Source of the DNA: UBA2287 sp964479665
Lineage (GTDB): Bacteria > Bacteroidota > Bacteroidia > Bacteroidales > Tenuifilaceae
Length of the DNA: 64,000 nt
Reading direction: 5' to 3'
NCBI GenBank assembly: GCA_964479665.1
Contig: CAYZNN010000004.1
Coordinates: forward strand, 1 to 64,000
Shown in pieces: positions 63,677 through 64,000 of the stretch. Numbering within the stretch: the first letter of the stretch is position 1; each line of letters begins with the position of its first letter. The translations under genes and the position numbers were made by a program. The notes beneath the pieces were generated by a model. The model saw only the letters and a list, made by a program, of their open reading frames with translations, was not told the origin of the DNA and did not search any database.

Positions 63677-64000
63677 TCATTTCCTTTCATCGCTTACTAC
63701 TTTGCCATCTTCGAGCACCACTACCCTTCGGGCTTTATTAATTACACGCTGATCGTGGGTTGAGAAAATAAAGGTAATATCCTCCTCCCTATTCAACTGC
63801 TCCATAATGTCGAGCAAGTTTTCGGTCGATTTAGAATCGAGGTTGGCGGTTGGTTCGTCGGCTAAAATAAACTTGGGACGCGATGCCAGAGCCCTTGCCA
63901 CGGCAACCCGTTGCTGCTGCCCGCCCGACATTTGTGAGGGTCGGCTCTTCAACTTATCGGCCAATCCTACTGCTTTTAACAAATTGGCTGCACGTTGCTC
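63677..64000 (-). CDS. ABC transporter ATP-binding protein, partial (LolD-like)
   Basis: The 3' part of an ATPase; the start is beyond the right edge of the window. The visible 107 residues run from EQRAANLLKAVGLADKL through the signature MSGGQQQRVAVARAL, Walker B FILADEPTANLDSKS and the H-loop FIFSTHDQRVI. This is the MacB/LolD subclass, which usually works with FtsX-type permeases; none is visible here. Confidence 0.9.
   Translation of the reverse strand, partial: EQRAANLLKAVGLADKLKSRPSQMSGGQQQRVAVARALASRPKFILADEPTANLDSKSTENLLDIMEQLNREEDITFIFSTHDQRVINKARRVVVLEDGKVVSDERK

Overview
The window looks like chromosome from a member of the Bacteroidota, most likely Bacteroidales or a close relative; the genus cannot be named. 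Evidence: A+T-rich intergenic DNA without clear Shine-Dalgarno sequences, TAnnTTTG-type -7 boxes, a six-gene Na+-NQR operon, a type IX secretion (T9SS) plug protein, two proteins with T9SS C-terminal sorting domains, a propeller/Y_Y_Y/SpoIIE sensor, an RSH (p)ppGpp enzyme and paired M16 peptidases. No rRNA, tRNA or CRISPR array was seen.

Region 1 (171-10748, all minus) is the most unusual part. Seven closely packed genes encode a zinc-ribbon/FHA-like adaptor, a Ser/Thr kinase with a C-terminal FHA domain, a membrane kinase with a non-RD (HLD) catalytic loop, an FHA-TM-coiled-coil-trypsin-like protease, a secreted protein of unknown function, a membrane PP2C phosphatase and a membrane kinase with Sel1/TPR repeats. 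Four of them join a cytoplasmic phospho-signalling domain to a predicted periplasmic domain. A divergent gene (10880-11752) encodes a secreted protein with two PPC-like domains.

Region 2 (11758-13769) is a mobile-element scar. An intact IS3-family (IS407-like) element lies against an N-terminally truncated, frameshifted IS1595-like transposase.

Region 3 (14019-30985) holds a NarL/NarX-type two-component pair, a giant propeller/SpoIIE sensor phosphatase that overlaps the kinase tail to tail, RlmD, a DUF457 membrane protein, a STAS-like protein, a DUF1573 protein, a GH3/serine-hydrolase fusion, an active/inactive M16 peptidase pair and a T9SS type-B surface protein.

Region 4 (31057-38880) is housekeeping: RSH, Fur-family regulator, PurA with a terminator hairpin just before it, thioredoxin and a CCA/poly(A) nucleotidyltransferase. 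It ends in two adjacent decayed genes, an alpha/beta hydrolase and a small membrane protein.

Region 5 (38966-46318) is nqrA-F, divergent from the T9SS plug gene across a near-perfect 26-bp palindrome. Region 6 (46315-56602) has an HD protein, a sigma/anti-sigma/adhesin-like operon, a PAS/GAF hybrid histidine kinase, a small RHH-like protein, a lytic transglycosylase and UvrA.

Region 7 (56669-64000) is envelope-related: an outer-membrane protein with TSP3-like and EF-hand motifs, a repeat protein with a SPOR-like end, two further probable barrels, a PKD/T9SS protein, and the 3' part of a LolD-like ABC ATPase cut by the window edge.
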